A stretch of DNA of 64,000 nucleotides from Rhodobacteraceae bacterium EL53 (lineage in GTDB: Bacteria > Pseudomonadota > Alphaproteobacteria > Rhodobacterales > Rhodobacteraceae). The stretch is taken from positions 62,001 through 126,000 of the forward strand of contig OMPR01000014.1 in the NCBI GenBank assembly GCA_900313015.1, read 5' to 3'. This document shows, piece by piece, positions 1 to 8,640 of this stretch (the first letter of the stretch is position 1; each line of letters starts with the position of its first letter). The notes beneath the pieces are model-generated. The model searched no databases, was not told the DNA's origin, and was given only the letters and a program-made list of their open reading frames with translations. The position numbers and the translations under genes were made by a program.

Positions 1-754
1 GTGACAGGATGTCAGCGGCCACAATCGCGATGCCTTTGTGTTCATGCAACGCAGCAATCTGCGCTGTGAAATCCTGAACGTGGCCGTCGGTGCCCGGGTA
101 TTGGAAAATCGCACCAAAAACAGCACCGGCTTCCAACTCGGATGGGTCCGCAACCTGCACGTCGATGCCCATAGGCTCGGCGCGGGTTTTGATAACTTCG
201 ATGGTTTGTGGGTGGCAGTTTTTGTCGACAAAGAATGCCGCATTGTTTGCCTTAGAGCGGCCGCCACGTTTGGCCATGGCCATCGCTTCGGCAGCAGCAG
301 TCGCTTCGTCCAACAAAGATGCGTTGGCAACGTCAAGACCGGTGAAATCCGAAACCATGGTTTGGAAGTTCAACAGCGCCTCAAGACGGCCTTGGGAAAT
401 CTCGGGCTGGTAGGGCGTATAGGCCGTGTACCACGCGGGGTTTTCCAGAATGTTGCGCAGAATCGGCGCCGGTGTGGTGGTGCCGTAGTAGCCCTGCCCG
501 ATCAGCGATGTCAGAACTTTGTTCTTGCTCGCGATCTCTTTCATGTGGAACAGCGCGTCACGCTCTGTCATCGCCGGACCCCAGTCCAGCGCTTCTTTCT
601 GGCGGATCGCAGGAGGCACGGTGGCGTCAATCAGCTCGTCCAGCGTTTTGAAGCCGATCGTCTTCAACATCGTCGCCATTTCCTGCGGTGACGGTCCGAT
701 GTGACGGCGATTGGCAAAGTCGTAGGCTTCGTAATCGGTGAGTTTGAAGGCCAT
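1..754 (-). CDS. gcvP: Glycine dehydrogenase (decarboxylating), P-protein, 5' part only
   Basis: This is the N-terminal ~251 residues of the PLP-dependent P-protein, which decarboxylates glycine and passes the aminomethyl group to the lipoyl arm of GcvH. The reading frame is open to base 1, so the C-terminal three quarters, including the PLP lysine, lie outside the window. The start is the ATG at 754, giving [17 protein letters not shown] followed by HIGPSP, which is typical of P-protein starts. The conserved GQGYYGT and [14 protein letters not shown] blocks are present. It follows gcvH by 81 bp and is the last visible gene of the minus-strand glycine cleavage row. No anomaly is seen in the visible part. 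Confidence 0.95.
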   Translation of the reverse strand, partial: MAFKLTDYEAYDFANRRHIGPSPQEMATMLKTIGFKTLDELIDATVPPAIRQKEALDWGPAMTERDALFHMKEIASKNKVLTSLIGQGYYGTTTPAPILRNILENPAWYTAYTPYQPEISQGRLEALLNFQTMVSDFTGLDVANASLLDEATAAAEAMAMAKRGGRSKANNAAFFVDKNCHPQTIEVIKTRAEPMGIDVQVADPSELEAGAVFGAIFQYPGTDGHVQDFTAQIAALHEHKGIAIVAADILS

Positions 755-835
755 GGTCAGCGCTCCTGATGTCAAATGTCCAACCCGCCGGACCCTATGA
801 AAACGTCCGGCGAGCGTAGTTTTGAAAAGATGGAT

Positions 836-1201
836 TTACCCGATCAGGGCTTTGTATCCATCCAGATCCATCAGCTCTTCGAGCTGTGCGGCGTTTGCCA
901 GTTTGACCTTATAGATCCAAGCGTCGCCTTCGGGGCTTTCGTTCAGGGCGCCCGGGTTATCTTCGAGATCACCGTTCACTTCGACAACTTCGCCATCCAG
1001 CGGGGCGTAGATTTCCGACGCCGCTTTGACGGATTCGATCACGCCGATTTCGTCGCCTTTTTCGAACTCATCACCAGCTTCTTTTTGCTCGATGAAAACG
1101 ATCTCGCCCAGCTGGTCAGCGGCGTGCTTGGTGATGCCGATTGTGGCGACGTCACCTTCGACGAGGACCCATTCGTGCTCTTCTGAATAATAGGTGGCCA
1201 T
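836..1201 (-). CDS. gcvH: Glycine cleavage system H protein
   Basis: This 121-residue lipoyl carrier shuttles the aminomethyl group between the P-, T- and L-proteins in the cytoplasm. The lipoylation site is visible in GVIESVKAASE, with the modified lysine at about residue 59. Length and the N-terminal YYSEEHEWV block are typical of GcvH. It lies 18 bp downstream of gcvT and 81 bp upstream of gcvP, clearly in one transcript. Its lipoyl group could be made by the lipA encoded about 3 kb upstream in the same row, and reoxidised by the lpd at the head of the row. Confidence 0.97.
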   Translation of the reverse strand: MATYYSEEHEWVLVEGDVATIGITKHAADQLGEIVFIEQKEAGDEFEKGDEIGVIESVKAASEIYAPLDGEVVEVNGDLEDNPGALNESPEGDAWIYKVKLANAAQLEELMDLDGYKALIG

Positions 1202-1219
1202 TTTTAAATGCTCCCGGAT

Positions 1220-2317
1220 TTAGCGTTTGTAGTTTTGCTGCACAAAAGGCAGCGATACGATTGCGGCAGGCTGAGCCTTGCCGCGAATGATGAGGTTAAC
1301 CTTTTCGCCCGGTTCACCGTGACCTGCGGAAACGTAACCCATCGCAACGGGCCCGCCAACAGTGGGGCCAAAGCTGCCCGAAGTGATTTCACCGATGGTA
1401 TTGCCTTCAAGACATTGGACTTCCACGTGCTGACGCGCGGGGGCCCGACCGGTTGGTTTGATCCCTACCAATTTCTTGGCGGCACCCTCGGCCAGTTCTT
1501 TTTGGATGCGCGCGGCACCGGGGAACCCGCCTTCTTCTTTGCGGCGCTTTTGCATAGCCCAACCCAAGCTGGCCTCAACAGGCGACGTAGATTGGTCGAT
1601 GTCGTTGCCATAGAGGCAAAGGCCTGCTTCCAGACGCAAGGAATCCCGCGCGCCCAAACCAGCCGGTTCGCAGTCGTCATGCGCAAGGAAGGCACGTGTG
1701 ACTTCGATCGCCTTGTCTTCTGGGATCGAAATTTCATAGCCATCTTCGCCGGTGTAACCCAGACGCGAGATGCGGCATTCAACGCCTGCGATGTCGGCCA
1801 CGATGGATTCCATGAATTTCATGTCCCGCGCAGCGGGGCACAATTCGCCCACAACGTTTTCAGCAGCCGGACCCTGAACCGCCACCAAAGCGCGGTCAAA
1901 AATCTCGGTCACTTCGACGCCGTCCAGATTGGCCTCCATATGCGGGATGTCCTGATGACGCAGACCGGCGTTTACCACGACAAAGAAATGATCGCCCGCG
2001 TTGGACACGATCAGGTCATCCATGATGCCGCCGTCTTCGTTGGTAAAGAAACCATAACGCGCCTTGCCCTCTTTCAAGGTCGCATAGGCCTGCGGGCAGA
2101 GCGTTTCCAGCTTTTCGCCCACGTTTTCGCCGCGCAGGATCACCTGACCCATGTGGCTGACGTCAAACAGGCCCGCTTTGGCGCGGGTATGATTGTGTTC
2201 GCCCATGATGCCCATGGGGTACTGAACCGGCATTTCCCAGCCGGCAAAATCGACCATCTTGCCGCCGAGTTCGACGTGCAGGTCATAAAGAGGAGTTCGT
2301 TTGGGGGCGTCGGACAT
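1220..2317 (-). CDS. gcvT: Glycine cleavage T-protein (aminomethyltransferase)
   Basis: The T-protein releases ammonia from the aminomethyl-lipoyl H-protein and transfers the C1 unit to tetrahydrofolate, forming 5,10-methylene-THF. Family blocks visible are DFAGWEMPVQY near the N-terminus, FDVSHMGQV, and RLGYTGEDGYE in the middle. The frame is open up to 2335, but I place the start at the ATG at 2317 (MSDAPKRTPLYDLH) because AAGGTGA lies 7 bases upstream. That gives about 365 residues, normal for the family. It follows usp by 24 bp and precedes gcvH by 18 bp. Confidence 0.96.
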   Translation of the reverse strand: MSDAPKRTPLYDLHVELGGKMVDFAGWEMPVQYPMGIMGEHNHTRAKAGLFDVSHMGQVILRGENVGEKLETLCPQAYATLKEGKARYGFFTNEDGGIMDDLIVSNAGDHFFVVVNAGLRHQDIPHMEANLDGVEVTEIFDRALVAVQGPAAENVVGELCPAARDMKFMESIVADIAGVECRISRLGYTGEDGYEISIPEDKAIEVTRAFLAHDDCEPAGLGARDSLRLEAGLCLYGNDIDQSTSPVEASLGWAMQKRRKEEGGFPGAARIQKELAEGAAKKLVGIKPTGRAPARQHVEVQCLEGNTIGEITSGSFGPTVGGPVAMGYVSAGHGEPGEKVNLIIRGKAQPAAIVSLPFVQQNYKR

Positions 2318-2341
2318 ATCAGTCACCTTTTTCAAACAGGG

Positions 2342-2755
2342 TCAGTCGCGAACGACCATGACGGTGCAATGCGCATTGCGCACAACCCGCGCGAGGTTCG
2401 GGCCGATTTCGTAGTTCGGGAAATCACCCTTGGCTGATGCCATAATAATCATATCGTAGCCGTCTTTGTGTGCCAATTTCAGGATTTCGCGATAAACGCT
2501 GCCTTCCTGAATCTGGACCGGCACATCAGCGGCGTTATTTGCGGCCAAGATGGCCTCTACTTTGCCATGGACATAGTCCCGGGCACCCGCGCCATACCCT
2601 TCGGGCAGGTTGGGCAGCTGGATGATTTCAGGGATGACCTCAACAGCGTGCAGCTCGGCACCATGAAACTTGGCCTGTTCCAGTGCGACAGGCAGTGCCT
2701 TTTTCCACGAACGGTCGTCCGTGTGATCAATCGGAAGCAGGATTTTGGTAGCCAT
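2342..2755 (-). CDS. Universal stress protein (UspA-fold)
   Basis: This 137-residue single-domain Usp begins with KILLPIDHTDD and ends with VVRNAHCTVMVVRD, the usual first and last strands of the fold. The classical ATP-binding loop (GxxG then nine residues then G-S/T) is not intact: the corresponding stretch reads ASAKGDFPNYEIGPN. It may therefore not bind ATP in the usual way. It lies between the AGCS symporter and gcvT in one orientation (82 and 24 bp gaps), suggesting co-expression with glycine uptake and cleavage. Its molecular role is unknown; stress-linked modulation of the symporter or pathway is only a guess. Confidence 0.85.
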   Translation of the reverse strand: MATKILLPIDHTDDRSWKKALPVALEQAKFHGAELHAVEVIPEIIQLPNLPEGYGAGARDYVHGKVEAILAANNAADVPVQIQEGSVYREILKLAHKDGYDMIIMASAKGDFPNYEIGPNLARVVRNAHCTVMVVRD

Positions 2756-2837
2756 CCGTCATCTCCTCGAAGAATGTGAAATTCGTTTCAGATACGAAGG
2801 GCCATCACAGCCCCCCGTTGTTTGTATATGCCCGAGA

Positions 2838-4205
2838 TTACTTGGCGGTATCACCAGCTTCGGATGCACCATTTGAGGCAAAGAACTCTTTCGTCAGTTT
2901 AAAGACGACAGGGCTCAGCAAGGCCAGTGCGATCAGGTTCGGGATTGCCATCATTGCGTTCAGCGTATCCGCCAACAACCAGACAAAGCCGAGATCAGCA
3001 GTCGCACCAAAGTAAATCGCAACAATCCACAACACGCGGTATGGCATCAGCGCCTTGGCACCAAAGAAGAAGCCCACACATTTTTCGCCATAGAACGACC
3101 AGCCCAGAATGGTGGTGAAGGCAAAGATCGACAGAGCAACCGCGATCAGCGCACCACCGATACCCGGCAGCGAAGTTTCAAACGCCAGCGAGGTCAACGC
3201 CGCACCAGATTCACCCGATGTCCAAGCCCCTGACGCGATGATCGCCAGACCAGTGATTGAGCAGACGATGATTGTGTCGATGAACGTGCCCAACATCGCA
3301 ACCAGACCCTGGTTTACAGGACCGGCCGTTGACGCCGCAGCGTGCGCAATCGGAGCGGAACCCAGACCAGCTTCGTTCGAGAATACACCACGGGCAACAC
3401 CAAAGCGGATCGCGGCCCAAACGGCTGCACCAGCAAAGCCACCTTCGGCAGCGGATGGGGTAAAGGCGTGGGTGAACACAAGGCTCAGCGCGTCGCCAAT
3501 GGCACCAGCGTTGATCAGCAGAACCAGCAGACCCGCGATGATATAGCTGACGGCCATGAATGGAACCAGTTTACCAGCAACCGCACCGATGCGTGTAATA
3601 CCACCAAGGATAACAGCCGCGGTTAGAACCATCAGAACAACGCCGGTCACTGACGTGTTTACGCCAAAGTTGCTGTCCAGAACCTGTGCCACACCGTTGG
3701 CTTGTACACCGTTGCCGATACCAAACGCAGCGATCGCACCAAACAGAGCAAACGCTGGCGCCAACCAGTACCAGGACGAGCCCAGACCGTTTTTGATGTA
3801 GTACATCGGACCACCGACAAAGTTGCCCAGCTCATCTGTTTCGCGATACTTCACGGCCAGAACGGCTTCGGCATATTTGGTGGCCATGCCTACCAAGGCG
3901 GTCATCCACATCCAGAACAAGGCGCCCGGACCGCCCAAGAAGACAGCAGTGGCCACACCAGCAATGTTACCAGTACCGATTGTTGCCGACAGCGACGTCA
4001 TCAGCGCGTTGAACGGGCTGATCTGGCCCTCGCCCTGATTTTCGCGGCCTTTGAACAGCAGGCTAAAGCCCGTGCCCAGTTTCAGGATCGGCATGAACTT
4101 CAGGCCGACCTGCAAGAAAAAGCCAACGCCCAGAATGAGCACCAACATCAGTGGCCCCCAAACGACGCCATTGATGGCTCCTACGATTGAACTTAACGCT
4201 TCCAT
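2838..4205 (-). CDS. Sodium:alanine/glycine symporter, AGCS family
   Basis: This is a 455-residue inner-membrane protein with about ten hydrophobic segments and the AGCS signature around PGALFWMWMTALVGM and GNIAGVATA. AGCS proteins (AlsT, DagA, CycA-like Na+ symporters) import alanine or glycine with Na+. Its place inside a row with gcvT, gcvH and gcvP points to glycine as the likely substrate, by context only. It is 39 bp from lipA upstream and 82 bp from usp downstream. The start ATG at 4205 follows GGGAGGGAAACC (reading the minus strand), an adequate ribosome binding site. Confidence 0.93.
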   Translation of the reverse strand: MEALSSIVGAINGVVWGPLMLVLILGVGFFLQVGLKFMPILKLGTGFSLLFKGRENQGEGQISPFNALMTSLSATIGTGNIAGVATAVFLGGPGALFWMWMTALVGMATKYAEAVLAVKYRETDELGNFVGGPMYYIKNGLGSSWYWLAPAFALFGAIAAFGIGNGVQANGVAQVLDSNFGVNTSVTGVVLMVLTAAVILGGITRIGAVAGKLVPFMAVSYIIAGLLVLLINAGAIGDALSLVFTHAFTPSAAEGGFAGAAVWAAIRFGVARGVFSNEAGLGSAPIAHAAASTAGPVNQGLVAMLGTFIDTIIVCSITGLAIIASGAWTSGESGAALTSLAFETSLPGIGGALIAVALSIFAFTTILGWSFYGEKCVGFFFGAKALMPYRVLWIVAIYFGATADLGFVWLLADTLNAMMAIPNLIALALLSPVVFKLTKEFFASNGASEAGDTAK

Positions 4206-4244
4206 GGTTTCCCTCCCATTTGCGTTTTCGAATTACTTTGAAGG

Positions 4245-5183
4245 TCAGGTGCCCGCAGCCAGAGACTGTTGGCGGGCCTGTTTCAAAGCGGCAAAATCTT
4301 CGTCCGCATGGAACGAGGATCTGGTCAACGGCGTGGCGGACACGCCGAGGAATCCTTTGCCCCGAGCGATCTGTTCCAGTTGCGCGAATTCTTCGGGCGT
4401 CCAGAACCGATCAATCGGGTGGTGTTTCGGAGTGGGCTGCAAGTACTGGCCCACTGTCAGAAAATCGACATTTGCGGCGCGCATGTCGTCCATCACCTGT
4501 CGGACGTCATTTATGCTTTCGCCCAGACCAACCATCAGGCCGGATTTGGTGAACATCTGCGGATTGGCGCGTTTGGCGTCATCCAGCAAGCGCAGCGAGG
4601 TGTAATAGCGTGCACCGGGACGCACCCGTGGATACAGATGCGGCACAGTTTCCAGATTGTGATTGAACACATCCGGCGCGGCCTCAAACACCGCATCAGC
4701 AGCGTTGCCTTTGCCAAGAAAATCAGGGGTCAGAACCTCGATCGTGGTGTCGGGGGTCTGATGGCGGACGGCGCGAATGGTCTGCGCGATATGATCCGCG
4801 CCACCATCGGCCAGATCATCACGATCCACGCTGGTGATCACAACATGGCGCAGGCCCAGTTTTTTCACCGCTTGGGCCACACGACCCGGTTCAAAAACGT
4901 CCAGCGCATCAGGTTTACCTGTCGACACATTGCAGAACGAACAGCCCCGCGTACAGGTCTCACCCATGATCATCATCGTGGCGTGGCGCTGTGACCAGCA
5001 TTCGCCGATGTTGGGGCACGCGGCCTCTTCACAAACGGTGGTCAGCCCATGATCCCGCATCAGGCGACGGGTTTCGTAGTACTCAGCGCTTTCGATCTTT
5101 TTCTTGCGGATCCACTTGGGTTTGCGGGGGATCACGCTGTCGGGTTTTTTGGCTTTTTCAGGATGGCGAAGCTGGATGGTCAT
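4245..5183 (-). CDS. lipA: Lipoyl synthase (radical SAM)
   Basis: This 312-residue enzyme inserts two sulfurs into protein-bound octanoyl groups to make lipoyl arms on H-protein and 2-oxoacid dehydrogenases. Both iron-sulfur cluster motifs are complete: C51, C56 and C62 (auxiliary cluster) and C77, C81 and C84 (the radical-SAM CxxxCxxC). The C-terminal [10 protein letters not shown] supplies the conserved serine ligand. It is 15 bp downstream of lpd and 39 bp upstream of the symporter. Finding lipA in a glycine-cleavage row makes sense because GcvH needs lipoylation. No lipB is seen nearby. Confidence 0.97.
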   Translation of the reverse strand: MTIQLRHPEKAKKPDSVIPRKPKWIRKKKIESAEYYETRRLMRDHGLTTVCEEAACPNIGECWSQRHATMMIMGETCTRGCSFCNVSTGKPDALDVFEPGRVAQAVKKLGLRHVVITSVDRDDLADGGADHIAQTIRAVRHQTPDTTIEVLTPDFLGKGNAADAVFEAAPDVFNHNLETVPHLYPRVRPGARYYTSLRLLDDAKRANPQMFTKSGLMVGLGESINDVRQVMDDMRAANVDFLTVGQYLQPTPKHHPIDRFWTPEEFAQLEQIARGKGFLGVSATPLTRSSFHADEDFAALKQARQQSLAAGT

Positions 5184-5198
5184 CTGGCTTTTCTCCGA

Positions 5199-6581
5199 TC
5201 AGGCGTGAATGGCGCGGCCAAGCGCGTCAAGGCAGGCTTCTTTCACTGCTTCACCCAATGCCGGATGTGCGTGGCAGGTGCGTGCGACCTCTTCGACGGT
5301 CGCGCCTTTGGTCATCGCCAACACCAGTTCCGCGATCAGATCACCGCCATGGGCGCCACAGATATGGGCGCCAAGAATTGTTCCCTCGGGCGAGGCCAAA
5401 ACCTTGACCGCCCCATCGGTTTCGCCGGTAGAACGTGCCCGCGAGTTCGCCATGAATGTAAACTTGCCACTTATGTAGTCAGTGCCCGCTCCTTTCAGCG
5501 CCTCTTCGGTTAACCCGACCGAGGCCACCTCGGGATCGGTGTAAACCACGCCGGGAACAGTGTTATAATCAACGTGCCCGTGCTGACCCGCCAGCGTTTC
5601 GACACAGGCAACCCCGTCTTCTTCGGCCTTGTGCGCCAACATCGGACCCGGAACACAATCGCCAATCGCATAGATGCCAGGAACCGAGGTTTGGAACGCA
5701 CCGTCTACTTCGATAAATCCGCTTGCATTCACGGCAACACCCAGATCGTCCAAGCCCAGACCCCGTGTCACCGGGCGGCGGCCAATGGCGATGAGTACCT
5801 TGTCTGCTTCGATGGTTTCTTCTTTGTCTTTGCCAACGCGATCCACGGTCAGGGACAGACCGGCATCCGTCTTGTCGATAGATTTCAAAGCGCGACCCAG
5901 TTGGAACTTGAGTCCACGCTTGGACAGCGCCCGCTGTGACAGCTTGGCAATTTCGCCATCAATGCCGGGCAAAATGCGATCCAGGTATTCAACAACGGTA
6001 ACTTTGGCGCCCAGTCGTGCCCAAACCTGACCCAGTTCGAGCCCAATAACACCGGCCCCAATCACCACCAGATGATCTGGCACCGTGTCCAGCTTAAGCG
6101 CCCCTGTGCTGCTAACCACATCCACTTCGTCGATCTCAACACCCGGCAGCGGCGTTGGTTCAGACCCCGTGGCGATCAAGATATTCTTGGCTTCGTAAAC
6201 GTCATCTCCGACCTTCACCTGACCCGGTGCAGGGATGCTGGCCCAGCCTTCGATATGTTCTACACCGTTCTTTTTAAACAGAAACGCGATCCCCTTAGTC
6301 AGATCGCCAACAACCTTATCCTTGCGCCCCATCATAGCGCCCAGATCAAGGCTGGCCCCCTCGACCGAAACACCGTGGGAGGAGAGGTGCTTGAGTTCGG
6401 CGAACTTGGCCGAGGAGGTCAACAACGCTTTGGAAGGAATACAGCCCACGTTCAGGCAGGTGCCCCCCAAGGCACCGCGCCCTTCGATACAAGCAACCGA
6501 AAGTCCCAGTTGCGCCGCACGGATAGCGGCCACATACCCACCGGGTCCACCACCGATAACGATCAGATCAAATGCACTCAT
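5199..6581 (-). CDS. lpdA: Dihydrolipoyl dehydrogenase (L-protein)
   Basis: This 460-residue flavoprotein reoxidises dihydrolipoamide with NAD+. Visible features are the FAD-binding GGGPGG at residues 10-15, the redox disulfide in GGTCLNVGCIPS (C42 and C47), the NAD-binding GAGVIGLELG, and the C-terminal catalytic HAHPALGEAV. It is the first gene of the minus-strand row lpd-lipA-symporter-usp-gcvTHP, so it probably serves as the L-protein of glycine cleavage, although it could also serve 2-oxoacid dehydrogenases. The 175-bp gap upstream, shared with the divergent XRE-cupin regulator, is where the promoter of the row should lie. Confidence 0.97.
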   Translation of the reverse strand: MSAFDLIVIGGGPGGYVAAIRAAQLGLSVACIEGRGALGGTCLNVGCIPSKALLTSSAKFAELKHLSSHGVSVEGASLDLGAMMGRKDKVVGDLTKGIAFLFKKNGVEHIEGWASIPAPGQVKVGDDVYEAKNILIATGSEPTPLPGVEIDEVDVVSSTGALKLDTVPDHLVVIGAGVIGLELGQVWARLGAKVTVVEYLDRILPGIDGEIAKLSQRALSKRGLKFQLGRALKSIDKTDAGLSLTVDRVGKDKEETIEADKVLIAIGRRPVTRGLGLDDLGVAVNASGFIEVDGAFQTSVPGIYAIGDCVPGPMLAHKAEEDGVACVETLAGQHGHVDYNTVPGVVYTDPEVASVGLTEEALKGAGTDYISGKFTFMANSRARSTGETDGAVKVLASPEGTILGAHICGAHGGDLIAELVLAMTKGATVEEVARTCHAHPALGEAVKEACLDALGRAIHA

Positions 6582-6648
6582 GGGTCTCTCCTCCCCGAGA
6601 TGGGCGGTGCGGATCGGGTCCGTATGCGCCTGTATGCTGCGTTTCGTC

Positions 6649-6658
6649 TCCTATAGGA
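6649..6658. promoter_or_regulatory. Short palindrome in the lpd / XRE-cupin divergent gap
   Basis: The perfect 10-bp palindrome TCCTATAGGA lies 68 bp upstream of lpd and about 99 bp upstream of the divergent regulator. It is the only clear dyad I see in this gap, so it is a candidate operator for the neighbouring XRE-cupin protein. This is positional inference only. Confidence 0.4.
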
Positions 6659-6756
6659 AACTTTTCCCTTTCAGGCAACAAAAGATATCATCAAGAAATT
6701 TTGACTAGGAGATACACCAAAGCTAAGCTCTATGAGAAACAGGAGAAAATGCGCGC

Positions 6757-7371
6757 GTGGAACCGATAAAAAGCGAAGAGACAGGACTTGCCGTAGAGGC
6801 AACTGAGGCCCCAGACGGGGAAATCCTAGGCAAAATGATTCGGGATGCTCGCAAAGAAAAGGGCCTGACACTGGAAGAAGCGGCTAAAGCTGCAGCCATC
6901 GGGCGTTCGACGTTATCCAAGATCGAAAACAACCAGACCCGCCCAAGTTTCGAGATTATTCGCCGCCTGATGCAGACGCTGGAACTGGAAACGCCACAGC
7001 TGTTTGTACAATCCGCACAAAGCGACATCTCAGGACGTCGGGATTTCACCCGCAAAGGGTTGGGTGAACACAAAGAAACCAAAACCTATGATCATGAGCT
7101 TTTGTGCAGTGAACTGACCAGCAAGCGCATGGTGCCCTATATCAGTACGATCAAAGCCCGCGATGTGACAGAGTTCGACAATTGGGTCCGACATCGCGGC
7201 GAAGAGTTCATGTTCGTGCTCAGTGGCGAGTTGACACTTTATACCGAACACTATCGTCCCCTGCAGATGGCTGCGGGCGACTCGGTCTATTACGATAGCG
7301 GAATGGGGCACGGATGCGTTTCCACCAGCGCAGAAGATGCCTCTGTTTTGTGGATATCGCTTGCGGATTAA
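6757..7371 (+). CDS. XRE-family regulator with C-terminal cupin domain
   Basis: This 204-residue protein has a helix-turn-helix at about residues 24-78 (MIRDARKEKGLTLEE then GRSTLSKIENNQTRPS) and a cupin_2 barrel at about 120-200 (RHRGEEFMFVLSGELTLY, GDSVYYDSGMGHG). The family usually represses amine or amino-acid catabolic genes, with the cupin sensing a small molecule. The start is GTG at 6757, ten bases after AGGAGA; an ATG at 6749 is out of frame and gives only a few codons. It is divergent from the lpd-lipA-symporter-gcv row, making it the best local candidate for its control. Its effector is unknown; glycine is a guess. Confidence 0.88.
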   Translation: MEPIKSEETGLAVEATEAPDGEILGKMIRDARKEKGLTLEEAAKAAAIGRSTLSKIENNQTRPSFEIIRRLMQTLELETPQLFVQSAQSDISGRRDFTRKGLGEHKETKTYDHELLCSELTSKRMVPYISTIKARDVTEFDNWVRHRGEEFMFVLSGELTLYTEHYRPLQMAAGDSVYYDSGMGHGCVSTSAEDASVLWISLAD

Positions 7372-7509
7372 GCAGTCCTGCCCCCTGCCCTCTTTCTCTG
7401 ACCAGATTCAGCGCTATTTCATATCTAGCCGCTTTGACATCCCTGCGCGAACCACATCAAATGCGCGACTACACCCCGAGGGTAAAGCAACAACAGGACG
7501 GACCATCGG

Positions 7510-8490
7510 ATGGACCTCAAAACTGAAATTCTGGAACTTTCACGACAGGCGCAGATTGGGCCCCTTAGCCCTTGGCTGGAGGCCGCATTGGATGCCCGTA
7601 TCGCAGACGGAACATTTGTATCGACCCAGCAACTGCAACAGGACAAAGACGCGATTGTCGCTCAATTGGTTGACTACCGTCAGTCAAACGGTGTCGCCGC
7701 CGCTGTAATTGGCATGTCCGGGGGCGTAGACAGCGCCTTGACCGCCGCGCTGTTCAAGGCGGCAGGCTGGGCCGTTCACGGCTACACCCTGCCGATCGAA
7801 CAAAACCCGCGCGAAACGGAATTGGGTGAAAACGCCTGCCATGCATTGGGCATCAGCCACAGCAACATTGATCTGACACCTCAATATCAGTGCATGCTCG
7901 ATGGGCTGGCGCAATTGGAACCGGGTCGCGGAGACAAGGATGATCATGGCCACCGCCTACGCCGGGGCAACATCCGGGCGAGACTGCGCATGGCGACGCT
8001 TTATGATCAGGCGCACCGCCACAGCGGCGTTGTTGCAAGCACGGACAACTTTTCCGAACTGGGTGCCGGGTTCTGGACCCTGCACGGCGATGTCGGAGAT
8101 GTCGCGCCGATCCAATCGTTCCTGAAGTCGTGGGAAGTCCCCTGCCTCGCCCGCGCCAGCGGCGTTCCCGAAGATATCTGGCGCGCGACCCCTACAGACG
8201 GGCTGGGGATTTCAGCTGGGGATGAGGCCCAGATTGGGACGTCCTATCTGGGGTGGGACCTGATGGTATTGGCTTTGATGGATGCAGTTCAAGCCCCCGG
8301 CGCAACTCGTGAAACCCTGCCTGACATTCTCAACTTTGGCGACGACGCTGAAGCCAAACGGATCTTTGATCTGACCTATGCCCGACTGTCGCGCACCGGT
8401 TTCAAACGCAACAATCCGCACAACCTGCCCCACCCGCGGGAAAACCGATATGATAGATTGGCAGCGTTTGACGCATTTTCCGCCACCTAA
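7510..8490 (+). CDS. nadE: NAD+ synthase (NadE type)
   Basis: This 326-residue ATP-pyrophosphatase amidates deamido-NAD, the last step of NAD synthesis. The N-type PP-loop is MSGGVDSA (serine at about residue 70). The downstream STDNFSELGAGFWTLHGDVGDVAPI block matches the GNKTExxxGxxxxxGD region of NadE, and the VPEDIWRATPTDGL segment is also typical. No N-terminal nitrilase domain is present, so it is the ammonia-dependent short form unless a separate glutaminase supplies ammonia. It stands alone between the XRE-cupin gene and a LysR gene, followed by a strong hairpin. Confidence 0.92.
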   Translation: MDLKTEILELSRQAQIGPLSPWLEAALDARIADGTFVSTQQLQQDKDAIVAQLVDYRQSNGVAAAVIGMSGGVDSALTAALFKAAGWAVHGYTLPIEQNPRETELGENACHALGISHSNIDLTPQYQCMLDGLAQLEPGRGDKDDHGHRLRRGNIRARLRMATLYDQAHRHSGVVASTDNFSELGAGFWTLHGDVGDVAPIQSFLKSWEVPCLARASGVPEDIWRATPTDGLGISAGDEAQIGTSYLGWDLMVLALMDAVQAPGATRETLPDILNFGDDAEAKRIFDLTYARLSRTGFKRNNPHNLPHPRENRYDRLAAFDAFSAT

Positions 8491-8523
8491 TATGGGTCAG
8501 CGGATCACCAGGCCCTGATAATC

Positions 8524-8548
8524 TGGTGTGGCCAACCCGGCCACACCA
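8524..8548 (+). terminator. Hairpin downstream of nadE
   Basis: A perfect 10-bp stem, TGGTGTGGCC and GGCCACACCA around loop AACCC, begins 33 bp after the nadE stop. No T-run follows, so it may be a weak terminator or a transcript-stabilising hairpin. Confidence 0.5.
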
Positions 8549-8640
8549 TAGACAGCGTGAGACCGTCCAACACACGTCACGCACTGGCTATCACAACCCA
8601 TTCGGCCTAGACAGAATAAGCTCGGTCAGGGAAAACGTTG

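Noticed and set aside
755-835. Glycine riboswitch in the gcv row
   Set aside because: The gaps before gcvT, gcvH, gcvP and lpd are short and I see no tandem glycine aptamer pattern; a covariance search would be decisive.
1208-2437. Long plus-strand open frame (409 codons) across gcvT
   Set aside because: It lies antisense to a clear gcvT, has no family resemblance and reflects codon bias of the opposite strand.
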